Shown here in pieces: positions 11,652-22,521 of a stretch of DNA of 64,000 nucleotides. A model generated the notes under the pieces. The model searched no databases, was not told the DNA's origin, and saw only the letters and a list, made by a program, of their open reading frames with translations. The translations under genes and the position numbers were made by a program. Numbering within the stretch: position 1 is the first letter of the stretch; each line of letters opens with the position of its first letter. This DNA is from Pseudoneurospora amorphoporcata (lineage: Eukaryota > Ascomycota > Sordariomycetes > Sordariales > Sordariaceae). The DNA lies in NCBI GenBank assembly GCA_033297205.1, contig MU859259.1:1-64000 (forward strand), written 5' to 3'.

Positions 11652-11797
11652 GGTATTCCACTTCTCGTCCCGTCCACGCTCTATTTTCATCATCAGCATC
11701 AGCATCCGGTGTTTGAGCATCAAGAGTTCCAGTTCCACCTTGTCAACAACTCATCACTTTGGCTCTTGCTAGCAACACTTCAACTCTCAATTTCACA

Positions 11798-13567
11798 ATG
11801 GCATCCCCACACAGCCAGGAGCTCAAGCCCGCTGAGCCCACACCTGCCCATCCTGTCCAGTCCGAGGTGGTCCAAGAGGCAGATGACTGCGAGTCCGAGG
11901 ATGAAAGCGACGATTCCATCCGCGAGACTAGCCGCGATCTCGAATCGGGCGGCACCACAGCCGCCAACACCCCTTACGCAAGTGGCTCTCACGCCTCCAG
12001 CTCCAGCGGCTTCTCTGATCCCAAGAAACACAACGAAAAGACCATTGCCCGGGTCCGCCAGCTCGTGCCTGATATCGACCCTCTCGAATACCACGGCCTA
12101 GACTCTTCTCCCTTGCCTCCCAAGAAGGGCAACCGCCTCTACCGCTACCTCCGATGGAACTTTGGGTCCGTCTACCGACGCATCTTCTGCCTGGCCTTCA
12201 TGGGTAACGCGGCGGCTGTGCTCTGGTTCATCATCCGTTCTGGCATCGAAAACCGCCCGATTCTCACCTACCAACAGACTGCCACTGCCGTCACTGCCAA
12301 TCTCCTGATGGCCATTGTCGTCCGCAACGAGCACATTGTCAACGCTTTCTTCTGGATCTTTGGTACCTGGGCCAAGGTTCTCCCGCTCTGGGCCCGCACG
12401 CTCTCGGCCAAGATCTACTCGTATGGCGGTCTTCACTCGGGTGGTGCGGTGGCTGCCACCTTCTGGTATGTCATCTACCTCGTTCTTCTCACCATGGACT
12501 ACCGCTCCCAAGAAGGCCCTATCGACGCCATCCGAGGTTACATCTACCTCTTCAGCTACGCCATCATCGCCATGCTCGTGGTCATGCTCATCTTCGCTTA
12601 CCCCCGCGTGCGCGTGCTGATGCACAACTCGTTCGAGAACACGCACCGCTTCATGGGATGGACCGTCGTCGGCCTCTTCTGGGCGCAGATCATGTTGCAA
12701 ACCGCCGATGCCTCCAACCGCTCGTCCCCTCACCAGTCCTTCGGCCACGTCCTCGTCCGCAACGCCGCCTGGTGGATGCTCCTCATCACGACCCTCCTCA
12801 TCGCCTACCCCTGGTCGCGCATGCGTCTCCGCAACGTCGAAGCCGAGGTCCTCTCCTCCCACTGCGTCAAGCTCAACTTCGACTACCGCGACGTCTACTT
12901 CGGCCAGGCCGTCCGCCTCACCGACGCCCCCCTCAAGGAAACCCACGCCTTCGGCGTCATCCCCCACCCGCTCGCCATCACCGCGGCCGAGATGGACGAG
13001 AAGAGCCCCATCACGGGCGAGCCCGTCCAGCGGCTCTCCCACTGCGGCGACAAGGGCTTCTCCGTCATCGTCTCGCACGCCGGCGACTGGACCCGCAAGA
13101 TCATCGACAAGCCGCCCAAGCAGATCTACACGCGCGGCACGCCCCAGTTCGGCGTCATGCGCTGCGCGGGCCTCTTCTCCCCCGTCATCGTCATCGGCAC
13201 CGGCTCCGGCATCGCGCCCTGCCTGTCCCTCTTCACGCAGCGGCCGGACCATCCCGTCCGCATCATCTGGTCGACGCCCAACCCGCTGCAGACGTACGGC
13301 CGCGCGCTGCTCGATCTCGTCTACAAGACCGACCCGGCGGCCGTGGTGATCGATACCCGCAAGACGGGCCGTCCGGATCTCGTCAAGATTGCGTATCGCG
13401 TGTGGGAGCAGAGCAGGAATGGCGTCTTTCCGGAGGAGGTCAAGCCCCACGCGAGGTTCCCCTGCGAGGCGGCGGTGATTATCTCGAATCAGAAGGTGAC
13501 GAAGAAGGTGGTGTATGGACTGGAGAGCAGGGGGTTGCCTACTTATGGTGCGCTTTTTGACTCTTGA
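11798..13567 (+). CDS. TmpA-like integral membrane flavoprotein (ferric-reductase-like oxidoreductase)
   Basis: Intronless, 589 aa from the ATG at 11798 (CACAATGGCA), preferred over an in-frame ATG at 11759 because of context. The first 110 residues are acidic and Ser-rich and probably cytosolic. Next comes a membrane part with about six hydrophobic spans (for example NAAAVLWFIIRSG, AFFWIFGTW, YIYLFSYAIIAMLVVMLIF), then the HNSFENTHRFMGW segment, which carries His residues, then a soluble C-terminal oxidoreductase part with a glycine-rich nucleotide-binding motif IVIGTGSGIAPCLS. The order fits the fungal TmpA family, described from Aspergillus nidulans as membrane flavoproteins affecting asexual development; related modules also occur at the end of some adenylate-forming reductases. 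Assignment is by remembered family features. Third-position G/C bias is very strong, which creates a long antisense frame. Confidence 0.75.
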   Translation: MASPHSQELKPAEPTPAHPVQSEVVQEADDCESEDESDDSIRETSRDLESGGTTAANTPYASGSHASSSSGFSDPKKHNEKTIARVRQLVPDIDPLEYHGLDSSPLPPKKGNRLYRYLRWNFGSVYRRIFCLAFMGNAAAVLWFIIRSGIENRPILTYQQTATAVTANLLMAIVVRNEHIVNAFFWIFGTWAKVLPLWARTLSAKIYSYGGLHSGGAVAATFWYVIYLVLLTMDYRSQEGPIDAIRGYIYLFSYAIIAMLVVMLIFAYPRVRVLMHNSFENTHRFMGWTVVGLFWAQIMLQTADASNRSSPHQSFGHVLVRNAAWWMLLITTLLIAYPWSRMRLRNVEAEVLSSHCVKLNFDYRDVYFGQAVRLTDAPLKETHAFGVIPHPLAITAAEMDEKSPITGEPVQRLSHCGDKGFSVIVSHAGDWTRKIIDKPPKQIYTRGTPQFGVMRCAGLFSPVIVIGTGSGIAPCLSLFTQRPDHPVRIIWSTPNPLQTYGRALLDLVYKTDPAAVVIDTRKTGRPDLVKIAYRVWEQSRNGVFPEEVKPHARFPCEAAVIISNQKVTKKVVYGLESRGLPTYGALFDS

Positions 13568-15660
13568 GTGGGCCAACTTTGGGGTGGTGAAGAGTTGGTG
13601 CTTAATGTTTAGATCGGGCTTTGGTGTCTGGTGTTTTCAGTTTCTGTTTGCAAGTTGCGACAGCTAATGTTCTTGCACATATATCTTTTTTGGCTTTTCG
13701 TTTCGTTTCCTATCTTTCCTTGTTTGGCTTTGTTGGTTTTTATTCATGGACCGATTAACGAATATCACGCTCGCTAAGCTATGATGGATATGGAATGAAA
13801 ATGGTGGACCGGGGTCAAGTAAAAGGACGAGATGAGATGGAAGGGCGGTGTATATACCTGAAAAGAGCTGCACGGGAGAGGTGACAAAGGTGAAGTACAT
13901 ATGATAGATTTATTTGCTCGATAGGAACCTAAAAATGAGATTTATACAAATTATCTGAGTGCCTTCCCATTGTGGTCAATGTCACCCAATGATCATTCGT
14001 TCGTGACCACCTGAGAACCAGAGTGATTGAATCGGACAGGTACAGTTGGGGAAGCGCGACGCGACGCAACCGCGACAGGGTTTCGGGAACCCCAAGCGAG
14101 ACGGCCCGCGAGTCTAAGGCCGATCGGTGACTTACCCAGGTACCTTAGGTAGGAAAGGATAGTCAGGAAGAAAAAAACCTACGATGGACGGCGATAAAGT
14201 AAAGTATCTATGTCGGGTCCGAGATGTGCCCCTGCGCCCCGCCATCAAGTAGAGGTACTAACGTGAGGAAGGCACAATTGTCAGCGTCGAAAGGACGGGA
14301 CTGGAATGGTCAAATTAAAACAAATGGAATGGAAAGCTTCCCGTCGGCATCATGGGGCGCTCCTTCCGTAACCCAGAGGCCAGAAATAGGCAAGATCGTG
14401 GTGACCACTTCACCCTTTCTTATCGTAGAGTGACACTGACGTGTGCAAGAAATAGAAAGTCTGGGAAAGCGCGCGCCCGCCCCCGGGCACGAATGTGGAA
14501 AGGCAGGGGCAATCATCAATTAGGAAAGGTCGAAGGGGATAACAACAAATCGGAACAGGGACAGAAAGAGTGAATGGATGTGATGGATTTCAGTTAGGCA
14601 GGAAGGCGACAACCTTGAGGTAAGGTACCTTAGGTAGCTAAAGACGTACAAGATATATCGGACACAATGGAACCTCACTCACTTGGAAATCTGAAGATAG
14701 GAGAGGAGGGGGTCGAATGGGAACTATCTAGTGTCTACACATTGGATATTCCCAGTTCTGAGCTCACTCTTCCTGGCCTGGCTTTCGTTGGATTTTTTTT
14801 TTCTTTTCTTTTTGTTTTGGAAAAATGAGCACTCCGGTGTTATGCTTCTTTCGACGAGTCATCGCGTTACACATTTTGGCGGTGGCGGTGAAGTGGACGG
14901 AATATCAATATGGAAGCGACGTTGTTGATTCGACAATGCGATGAGACAACCAAAATGGATGCTCGAGAAGTTGAAACTTGTTGAAGCTATTAGGTTCGCA
15001 TCTCGTCTTATCTTATCAGGATCGTTCCCCACTTTGGGCATGTACCTATATAACTTGTGATCCTTACAATCACTCCTTCAATCTTCTCTCTCTTTCTTAC
15101 AATCAATCAAGCCTTCTGCCCATCTTTGTCTTGCTCCATATCTTCCGCTTCAACAAAACTCTTCCACTATGGTATTGCCGGTGGCATTGTCGGCAGGACT
15201 CCGGACAACGACAACACCACGGCATCATAATATACGGTGCTCGCGCAATGGTAGACTTTGCGATATCTTGGTGTAGTCATTGGTTGACTTTCTAAGCATG
15301 GCACGGAGATAACTTCCGCTGAATACTTCAAGATGACTTCATCGGCCGGAAATACTTGGAGCACAGGACAAGTTGAACTCCCAATATTGCGAGACACGGG
15401 CATCGCACGGTCGTTCGTTCCCCTTCATGTCAACAACCCCACCCAACACTACCTTCAAGACAAAGTTCGGACGGAGATGCGATTTGGTGATGGCGGAGAA
15501 GCTGACCCATATGACGAACATTAAGCTGCCGAGATGGTGTTACAATGAGCAAATGACTACAATCATTCGAATCCCATGCAACACATCAACCGACGACCGC
15601 AAGTTAAAAGACCTTGGACGTCCCATTCAACCCTTCTGTCATTTTCTCCTCCTCTTTCAC
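13568..15660. other. Intergenic, no gene recognised
   Basis: Contains the 3' end of the TmpA-like gene and the leader of the Hsp30 gene. GGTACCTTAGGT-type palindromes occur at about 14138 and 14622. No ORF has coding character; a 5' extension of the Hsp30 frame (from 15373) is open but not needed. Confidence 0.5.
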
Positions 15661-15678
15661 CCACGACCTCATCGCACC

Positions 15679-16422
15679 ATGCGAATATTCCCGACCACCA
15701 GCGTCCTCTTCAGAATCACCAAACCAACCGCTTCTGCCACTCGGCCTCACCACCTCCCTCGCTCAATCGCCCACCCACAAACGCGGCCCATCTCAACCAC
15801 AATGTCTCTCTTCCACCCCCGCTCCCTGTCCCACCCCTCCTCTTCTCTGCCCGTGGGCACCCAACCGACCTTCTCCTCCCTCTTCCGCATGCTCGACGAT
15901 TTCGACAAGTACGCCCAGCAAGCCGGCAACATCGGTTCCTCCTTGATCCCTTCTGCATCCTCTTCAATGGAGACCTTCAACCCCAAGTTCGACGTCACCG
16001 AAGAAGACAACATGTACACCCTGCAAGGCGAGCTGCCCGGCGTCGACCCGAAGAACGTGGACATTGAGTTCACGGACCCCCAAACCCTCGTCATCTCAGG
16101 CCATTCCGAGCGGTCGCACACCGAGGGTGACCCCAGCCTGCGCATCGAGTCGTCAACCGAGAGCAAGAAGATTGAGAGCTCCGAGTCCAAGGATAAGTCC
16201 AGCAAGCAGTCCAAGGATGAGACAGAGAGCAGCTCCGAGAAAAGTAGCACTCCCAGGTACTGGCTGAGCGAGCGCAGCTACGGAGAGTTCTCGAGGGTGT
16301 TCCACTTCCCCAACAGTGTTGATCAGGACCACGTTAACGCTAAGTTCGATCATGGGATTTTGGACATCAAGGTGCCCAAGGCGGAGAAGAAGGGGAGTCG
16401 CAAGATTAGCATCCAGGGCTAG
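15679..16422 (+). CDS. hsp30: Small heat-shock protein, Hsp30/alpha-crystallin family
   Basis: ATP-independent chaperone that holds unfolding proteins during heat stress. From 15679 the protein is 247 aa; an in-frame ATG at 15802 (CCACAATGTC) gives 206 aa. The shorter start matches the usual fungal Hsp30 N-terminus (MSLFHPR, then FSSLFRMLDDFDKY). The alpha-crystallin domain starts at FNPKFDVTEEDNMYTLQGEL and GVDPKNVDIEF, and ends with VNAKFDHGILDIKVPK. As in other fungal Hsp30 proteins a Ser/Lys/Glu-rich insert of about 50 residues splits the domain. The longer form adds an Arg/Ser/Thr-rich, acid-free 41-residue leader (MRIFPTTSVLFRITKPT...) that looks like a mitochondrial presequence, so dual targeting by two starts is possible. 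No intron seen. Confidence 0.88.
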   Translation: MRIFPTTSVLFRITKPTASATRPHHLPRSIAHPQTRPISTTMSLFHPRSLSHPSSSLPVGTQPTFSSLFRMLDDFDKYAQQAGNIGSSLIPSASSSMETFNPKFDVTEEDNMYTLQGELPGVDPKNVDIEFTDPQTLVISGHSERSHTEGDPSLRIESSTESKKIESSESKDKSSKQSKDETESSSEKSSTPRYWLSERSYGEFSRVFHFPNSVDQDHVNAKFDHGILDIKVPKAEKKGSRKISIQG

Positions 16423-17744
16423 TTAGCTAGGTAGGTAGCTAGGTACCTTGGGTGATTTGCCTTGTTGAGCTTGGAGAACACACTAACGCAAGGAATTATT
16501 AATGTAGAAGGATCAGGATGGTGCAGAACATTTTGGCTTTCTTTCTAACAGTGGGCGTCTCGGCCTCCATGTCCTGGAGATTGGATGTATTGTAATGCCA
16601 GGTTGGCTGTCATATATCTCTGTATCTGTTCCTGAGCAAAGAAAAAAAAAAGAAAAAAAAAAAAAAAAGAAAAAAGAAATATGTTCACAACTGGACCACG
16701 CACTCCCAAGTAGCATCTTGTCGTACCTACGTACGTACTTCTATGTGTCGGACATTAAGTGATGTAGAAAGACTGGAGACGTATTGTACCACCAATTCAA
16801 TCCGTCGTCAGGTTCGTCCGGAGATGCCATTACAACGCCGTGTCGTTCTTTGCATTTCGCATCGTAGCCCTATCTCATTACAATTGTCTTTCCAACACGA
16901 ACCAGCTCGTCTAGTAGGTAGCCAAGGGCGTTGCGCCTTTGTTGTATATGCCCATGCCCCCTTTTTTCATCCGGTCTCAATCCGCAATATTGAAGTTGAC
17001 CACAGTGGTCATCAAACAAGGCTGAATGAAGTTGCTGCTGCACTTGTAAGCAACACCCGCCCCGCCCCTGATGAAGAACCAGGCAAGTGGTCGCCTTACA
17101 AGGCAACCAAAAGCCAACTTTATTCTGCGATTCGCGATTCGCCTGCCTGGGCAACATCCCTCACTGCACTGCACCCACTGCCAGTTCCAGTCTTGTCTGC
17201 ATCAGCCTCCATCATCACTGCGACTCGACCAGGGCATGTTTGCGATCGAATCACCGCGAAAGCCCTCCCATGCAATGGCGCACACCATTCCCTCCAACTC
17301 TGCGGACTTGATTCGTCAATCCACGCAAGGCTCTGAATGAAAAGCTCGAGAAAAGTTACACTGCAGTGACACTTTTCCGGGAGGCTGGGTTCTCGGATGC
17401 GTTGACTGCATCTTGCTCAGCAGGGGTGGACCGGGCAATGTGCAACCAACCCGTGGGCCATGCCGGGCAACTGCCAAGGGAGAAGCCATGGGAGCCACCA
17501 ACAACGCCTTGTTGGGCGTGGCAGCCGGCTGGGGTTTGCTTAAGGTACCCCGATCCGGAACGGGAAAGAAACAAGGGATGGATGAGTGCCCTGATTTGCA
17601 GTTTCCCAGGCTGTTTGGGGTTTTTGTTCTTATATCCCGTTTCTTGTCGCCTTGATATGGAAGTTTGTTGCTGACCTGGCTGGTTCAAGGCATCAGTTAT
17701 CCTCAACCATCTCACTTGCTTACCTTCAATTAAATGTTACGATC
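16423..17744. other. Intergenic, no gene recognised
   Basis: Begins with a GTAGGTAGCTAGGTACC palindromic motif just after the Hsp30 stop and an A-rich tract (about 16640-16678). Overlapping ORFs between 16743 and 17674 show no family features. Confidence 0.5.
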
Positions 17745-18914
17745 ATGGCCCACCTTCGCAACACCTCCTACCATCAAGACAGCCATGACAGCTATGCATC
17801 ATCCAGCTCGAGCTCGCATCGCCAGCCACATACATACCATCATCGCTCCCTTCACCTTTATGTTCCCCCAAGGGAGCACCGTGGCCGCCCAGCTTACACC
17901 ACTGTTCGGCCTTTCATAATCAATAGCAACGATGACCACCACCGGCCCGTAAGAAGGGACGGGTACGAGCATAATGAGCATCATGGACGCGTGGGCAACT
18001 ACGTAGCCGATCGTCTCGTTCCCACCATGCTCAGGAGCTCCGACAGGCCGCTTGAGGTGTTTATGAACTTTGGCGATGCCAAGCTCTGTCTGCCGGATGA
18101 CGGGCATGCCTACACCTCATCTAGCTGCCTTGATCACCTTGAGCGTGAGAGGAACTCGACTCCCAATGTCATCATTTATAACGCTCCCGGGCGTAGTCTA
18201 ACCCTTGATGGACGAAGATGCGACCGGTACTGCGACAACTGCGACCATGTCGATCGAGACGACTACGGTCGGGACCGGGACCGGGACCGGCATCGTCACC
18301 ATGACCATGGCCATGACCATCGCCATGATCGGGAACTGGACCTCGAACTCGACAGAAGACATCACGACCGTCATCCTCGGCCTCGTTCCCAGTCCCACAT
18401 CCGTGTCGTCTCCCGCTCAGGTACATGCAATCTGTCACCATCTCCTCTTCCTCTTCCTCTACCCAGGGGCAGCCAGGACCGACACCATCACCATGGCCGG
18501 GAACATGAACTGGAATTTGAGCTCAACAAAAGGCATTGGACTCATCAACCTCGGCCTCGCTCCCGCTCCCGGTCCCATATCCGTCTTGTCACACACTCAC
18601 ACTCCCGAGACCCGTCTATCTCCCTCCCTCCCCTTCCTCTACCAGCACTCTTTCCCATCGCTACCGCAGTCGAAGACGCCACACGCTCTAGTTGGGCCCG
18701 GGTGGAGGTAAATTCTATGTCGCGAGCCGACAGAGATAGAGATGGAAGAAGAGGTAGAGGCCGGTCCAACGAGAGGGTTAAGGTGGATGATGTTGTGACT
18801 GGTAACCGGGGATATGGTGGTGAGGACTCGCGTAGGAGTAGAGGTAGGTGGGAGAAAGAAAGCAGGTCGATGCCGAGGTATTCGGGGTGTGCTACCTATA
18901 GTGAGTCTGATTTG
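17745..18914 (+). CDS. His/Arg/Asp-rich low-complexity protein with an internal duplication
   Basis: Function not recognised. About 390 aa from the ATG at 17745 (GATCATGGCC). The N-terminal 130 residues are Ser/His/Tyr-rich with a more ordered patch (RPLEVFMNFGDAKLCLP). The centre is dominated by Asp-Arg and His-Asp repeats (DRDRDRHRHHDHGHDHRH). Two similar units follow each other: one with ELDLELDRRHH, RPRSQSHIRVVS and LPLPLP, the next with ELEFELNKRHW, RPRSRSRSHIRLVT and LPPLPLP. The C-terminus is Arg/Ser/Asp-rich. The make-up suggests an intrinsically disordered protein, possibly metal-binding through His clusters (inference). The single long open frame with an ATG in good context supports a gene. 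Confidence 0.55.
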
Positions 18915-19315
18915 TGATCTTCGGGTGCTGGTCTGGTTAGTGTAGTTGGGGTATTGTCAAGATAAGCTTTCTTGTGTTTGAGATGAATTTGGTTGTTTTT
19001 GTTGAAATTGGATGACTGCCTGGGCGTTCGTCATTTTGTGGGGCTGCGACGCCTGAGTGTATGTACGCTAAAGAGACCATGGAGTCAGCACACAATGGAC
19101 CTCATGCGTGAGCAGAATGTTGCTGAAACGTGCCGCTGCAGGATGTTACATTGTTTCAATAGTGGTCTATAACCTAGAGGAAATCAGCCCACGACGCTTT
19201 GTTTGTTAACCGTGGCACGTCGTACAGCGCTTGGTAATGACGTATTGATTTCTGACGTAACGAACCCCCCGACCATCAACCAAACATCAACACCACTACC
19301 TCCTCGTTCACCTAC
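18915..19315. other. Short intergenic region
   Basis: Tail of the preceding gene and promoter of the WW-domain gene. Nothing else recognised. Confidence 0.5.
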
Positions 19316-19324
19316 TATATAAGG
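19316..19324 (+). promoter_or_regulatory. TATA box of the WW-domain gene
   Basis: TATATAAGG about 88 bp upstream of the ATG at 19404, with an AAC-rich leader between. Confidence 0.6.
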
Positions 19325-19403
19325 TAACAACAACCGACGATATTCTTGATTCCACCGAACCTAGAGCCCAAAACCTACATCGGTAATCAACAACACTGTC
19401 AGA

Positions 19404-20546
19404 ATGTCAAACCGCCAAGAACCACCACCCTCCTACGAGCAAGCCATGGCAAGCCCAGGCCCTCGCGACACTCGCATCAGCGGCGCAGCCAACCTCCACC
19501 CCGACAACCTCCTCCACGTCCCCGGCGACGACCATCACGGCCACTCGCACCAAGGCATCCCAACCCCAACCCGCCTTAGTATGGAAGACGAGCTCCGGCC
19601 TCTTCCCGAGGGGTGGGTGCGCACCTACGACCCGGAAACCAACCACCAGTTCTTCGTCGACACCAGAGCCGAGCCCCCCCGCTCCATCTGGCACCACCCC
19701 TACGACGACGACCACTTTCTCCACAGCCTCCCTCCTGCCGAGCGCGACCGGATCGAGCAGCTGAAGCGGCAGCATCACGGGCCGGTGCCGGATAGCAATT
19801 CCCGTCCTGGCTCGTCGAGAGGTTCAGCTTCGGCTTCAGGAGCTCACAGCCCGCAACCACGCCATTCACCATCCCGTTGTTCAGCCCGCGACCCGACACT
19901 GCAAGAAGTAGCCGCCCACCTCCAACGCACCGGCGGCCGGACCCAGCAGCAACAACAACAACAACGACAACACGGCCATGATGACGACGACCAAAAAACC
20001 CTCGGCCGCAAACTCAAAGACGCACTTACGGGAACCACCCACTCGGAACGCGTCGAAGCCCGCGCAGCCCGCGAGAAAGCCGAGCGCGAAGCCCTGCAGC
20101 AACATCTCCTCCTGCGACGCGCCATGCAAAAAGCCATGCAGTCCTCGCGGCCCCAATTCCTGGGTAAGGACGACAACGGCGTGGATCTGTACCTCGAACC
20201 GCCCGGTCACGTGTTCCCCGGCGTGGTGGCCGTTAAGCCGTTGACGCCGTGGTTGAGCGAGGTGTTCTACGAGAGGGATGGGACGAATGGGAATGTGCCA
20301 AGACAGCCGGGGCCGCCGGGACGGTATTTGAGGCCCGAGGGGAGTATGTATGGGTTTGGATATCCATATGGAGGGTATGATTGTGGGCCTCAAGTTGTGG
20401 GAGGGGGATATGGACGACGGTATGCGAGACCTGTTGGGCCGTATGCGAGGCCGATGAGGCCTGTGGGGGTTTATGGAGGTGGGTTGGGATTACCGCTGAT
20501 GGCGCCCATGTTGGGTGGTGTGATGTTGGGGAGTTTGATGTTTTAG
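19404..20546 (+). CDS. WW-domain protein with polyGln and Gly/Tyr/Pro-rich tail
   Basis: 380 aa, intronless, start at 19404 (CAGAATGTCA) just after the TATA box and leader. A PPPSYEQA motif at residues 7-14 is a PPxY-type WW ligand. The WW domain covers about residues 66-99: LPEGWVRTYDPETNHQFFVD, then a Trp in SIWHHPY as the second conserved aromatic. A Ser/His-rich linker, a run of Gln (7) and an Arg/Ala/Glu-rich helix (RVEARAAREKAEREALQQHL) follow, then a moderately conserved block (KDDNGVDLYLEPPG) and a Gly/Tyr/Pro/Arg-rich C-terminus. Family knowledge: WW domains bind proline-rich peptides. The protein has its own PPxY motif, so self-association or competition is possible (inference). The physiological partner is unknown. 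Confidence 0.78.
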   Translation: MSNRQEPPPSYEQAMASPGPRDTRISGAANLHPDNLLHVPGDDHHGHSHQGIPTPTRLSMEDELRPLPEGWVRTYDPETNHQFFVDTRAEPPRSIWHHPYDDDHFLHSLPPAERDRIEQLKRQHHGPVPDSNSRPGSSRGSASASGAHSPQPRHSPSRCSARDPTLQEVAAHLQRTGGRTQQQQQQQRQHGHDDDDQKTLGRKLKDALTGTTHSERVEARAAREKAEREALQQHLLLRRAMQKAMQSSRPQFLGKDDNGVDLYLEPPGHVFPGVVAVKPLTPWLSEVFYERDGTNGNVPRQPGPPGRYLRPEGSMYGFGYPYGGYDCGPQVVGGGYGRRYARPVGPYARPMRPVGVYGGGLGLPLMAPMLGGVMLGSLMF

Positions 20547-22521
20547 GGATTGGATTGGATTGGAGGGGAGTTTGGTGGGAGATAAGGCTTGGGGAATGAA
20601 CGGGGGTGGTCTGGGGACTGGAAGTCCGGAATGATTATTGGAGAGAGAAAGTGGATTCACAGATTGTAATAATGGAATAATGAAACATGGATATAGGAAG
20701 GGTTGTGAATATTGATACCAGAGCAAATTCCAAGTTGTCTTTTAACTCCCGTCTACGGTGTTCCTTATCGCCGCAGTTAGGTTGTAGCGCAGTTTTCCAG
20801 TCCATGTCGGTTCAGCTGGCGCAAAGCTATAGTCTCATCACCAGCCCGCTACAAATATGTGTCCATTTGTTAAGGCTGCATCTAAGTCCGTGCCCCACTC
20901 AACCTACCCCTGGGCTTCTCCAACACCATTCCGACCCGAACTGACCATCACGGAGGACAGACAGCATGTCACCACCTCAGTCATTCACGAACAGCACCAA
21001 GTGCAAAGATCTGTTTTCTAGAACCCTTACAACAAACATGACGGAATGTCTTTTGAAATCTCTCTTTTCTTTCCATGTCTCCACCACGGCACGAACGAGG
21101 GCGTCCTAGGGCTTACATAAGGTACCTTATGTAGTGTACCCTGAACTTGACTGCCTACAGTATAATACCTAGAAGTAAGCCCTACTACAAGGTGCATGCA
21201 CGGGGCGGCCAAGTGGTGGTGTTGTCTGTTGTTCCATTGCCAAGCCGGAGAGTGAACTAGAAAAAAAAACAAAAGGGGGGGGGGATGAGGCAGTGACGGT
21301 ATGTACGGTACCCAGTAGAAGTGCGGGGTTCGGGAATGGAATAGCTGGCTTGAGATTGAGTTTTGCTTGGCAGGGGATACCTCTATGGGGGAATGCCGAT
21401 GTCTGCCCGGTTAAATATCAACTGTAATGAAATAGATCGAGGGAAATAGCGAATTGCTCAACGTGATGGGTGTTTCGTTCCTTTCGCTTCGCTTCGCTTT
21501 AGAGTTCACCTCTAGGTAAGGTAGGTGTTGTTCCTTCCAGTTTGGTATCACCGTAATATATATTGCTAACAACTAGGTACCTTACCTTATCAAGATTACC
21601 AGATCGCACCCATCAATTTTCAAGCGCCCTAGTTGTATGTATGTACCTATGTATGTATGTATGGAAGTCGGAGATGCACCACGAGACATGTTCCGTTTAA
21701 AGACGGGAACGGTGTAACCCCAAGCGGCTCGGATTCCAGCACGGCCAGCAATATTGAAGCACCCACGGGAAGTTTCGCGGCTCGGACTGTAATGGATTCA
21801 TGCATGCATGCATGCATGCGTACATGCAGCAGTCTCGGATTCGGTTGGCAAGTTCATGGTTCTGTGGGGACGGCTGGGAAAGATGGATACCTTACCTAGA
21901 GGTACCTATATTAATTATAATTATATTTACTGGCCCTCGGCACCTCGCTGGTTGGGTTAAAAAGTTTGGTTGGGTCCGCTTAGGTCGGTCAAACAGTGCA
22001 GTCAGTCTGACATGCTGCTGCTGCTGCTACTGCAGCGGTGGTTGCGATGCATGGGGTGTTGTTTGAAGCAATGCTACTCTGTACGGCACGAACGGGACTT
22101 GGTACAAAAAGACAGTATGCTTGCTTGGATATTGCGAAAATGCGAGTTTCTTGGCTACCTTACCTTACTAGCACGCGTACCACGGGATGGAGAAATCGAG
22201 AGGAAACGCGTACCGGAAAGTGCGCTGTGCATATCTACGGACCGTGAAGGTGTTACACAATGGGCCTGGGCTCCATTTCGAACGGATCATGGACCCGAAG
22301 AGGGTTGGGTTCCGGCATACATAAAGAGAACGGCAGATGAAAAGAGGTAATTAAAAAGAAGTCTTGGATTCCCCGCTTCTCAGCAACAGGGCGTCAGGAA
22401 CAGAATCCTTCGGATACAAATATAGAGGTTCCCCGGATTTTGTCCACGGGAACGTTCCTCGTTCCTTTCCTGAGGTTGCAGATCCGGGACAGACACCGAA
22501 CGTCTCAACAACTTCAAAACC
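20547..22521. other. Intergenic with simple repeats, no gene recognised
   Basis: About 2 kb. Holds a run of 10 G (21275-21284), a GTAT/TATG microsatellite (about 21633-21662), a CATG microsatellite (about 21798-21820), a short CTG/TGC tract (about 22012-22030) and GGTACC palindromes at about 21118, 21565 and 21900. ORF 21970-22350 is low in coding character and is not called. Confidence 0.5.

Noticed and set aside
12658..13560. 300-aa and 213-aa plus-strand ORFs inside the TmpA-like gene
   Set aside because: Other-frame shadows with Arg/Pro or Ser/Thr/Pro-only composition.
12098..13576. 492-aa minus-strand ORF opposite the TmpA-like gene
   Set aside because: It is the antisense of a gene with strong third-position G/C bias, is full of Arg/Asp/Gly/Val, and has no motif, while the plus strand has clear membrane and nucleotide-binding motifs.
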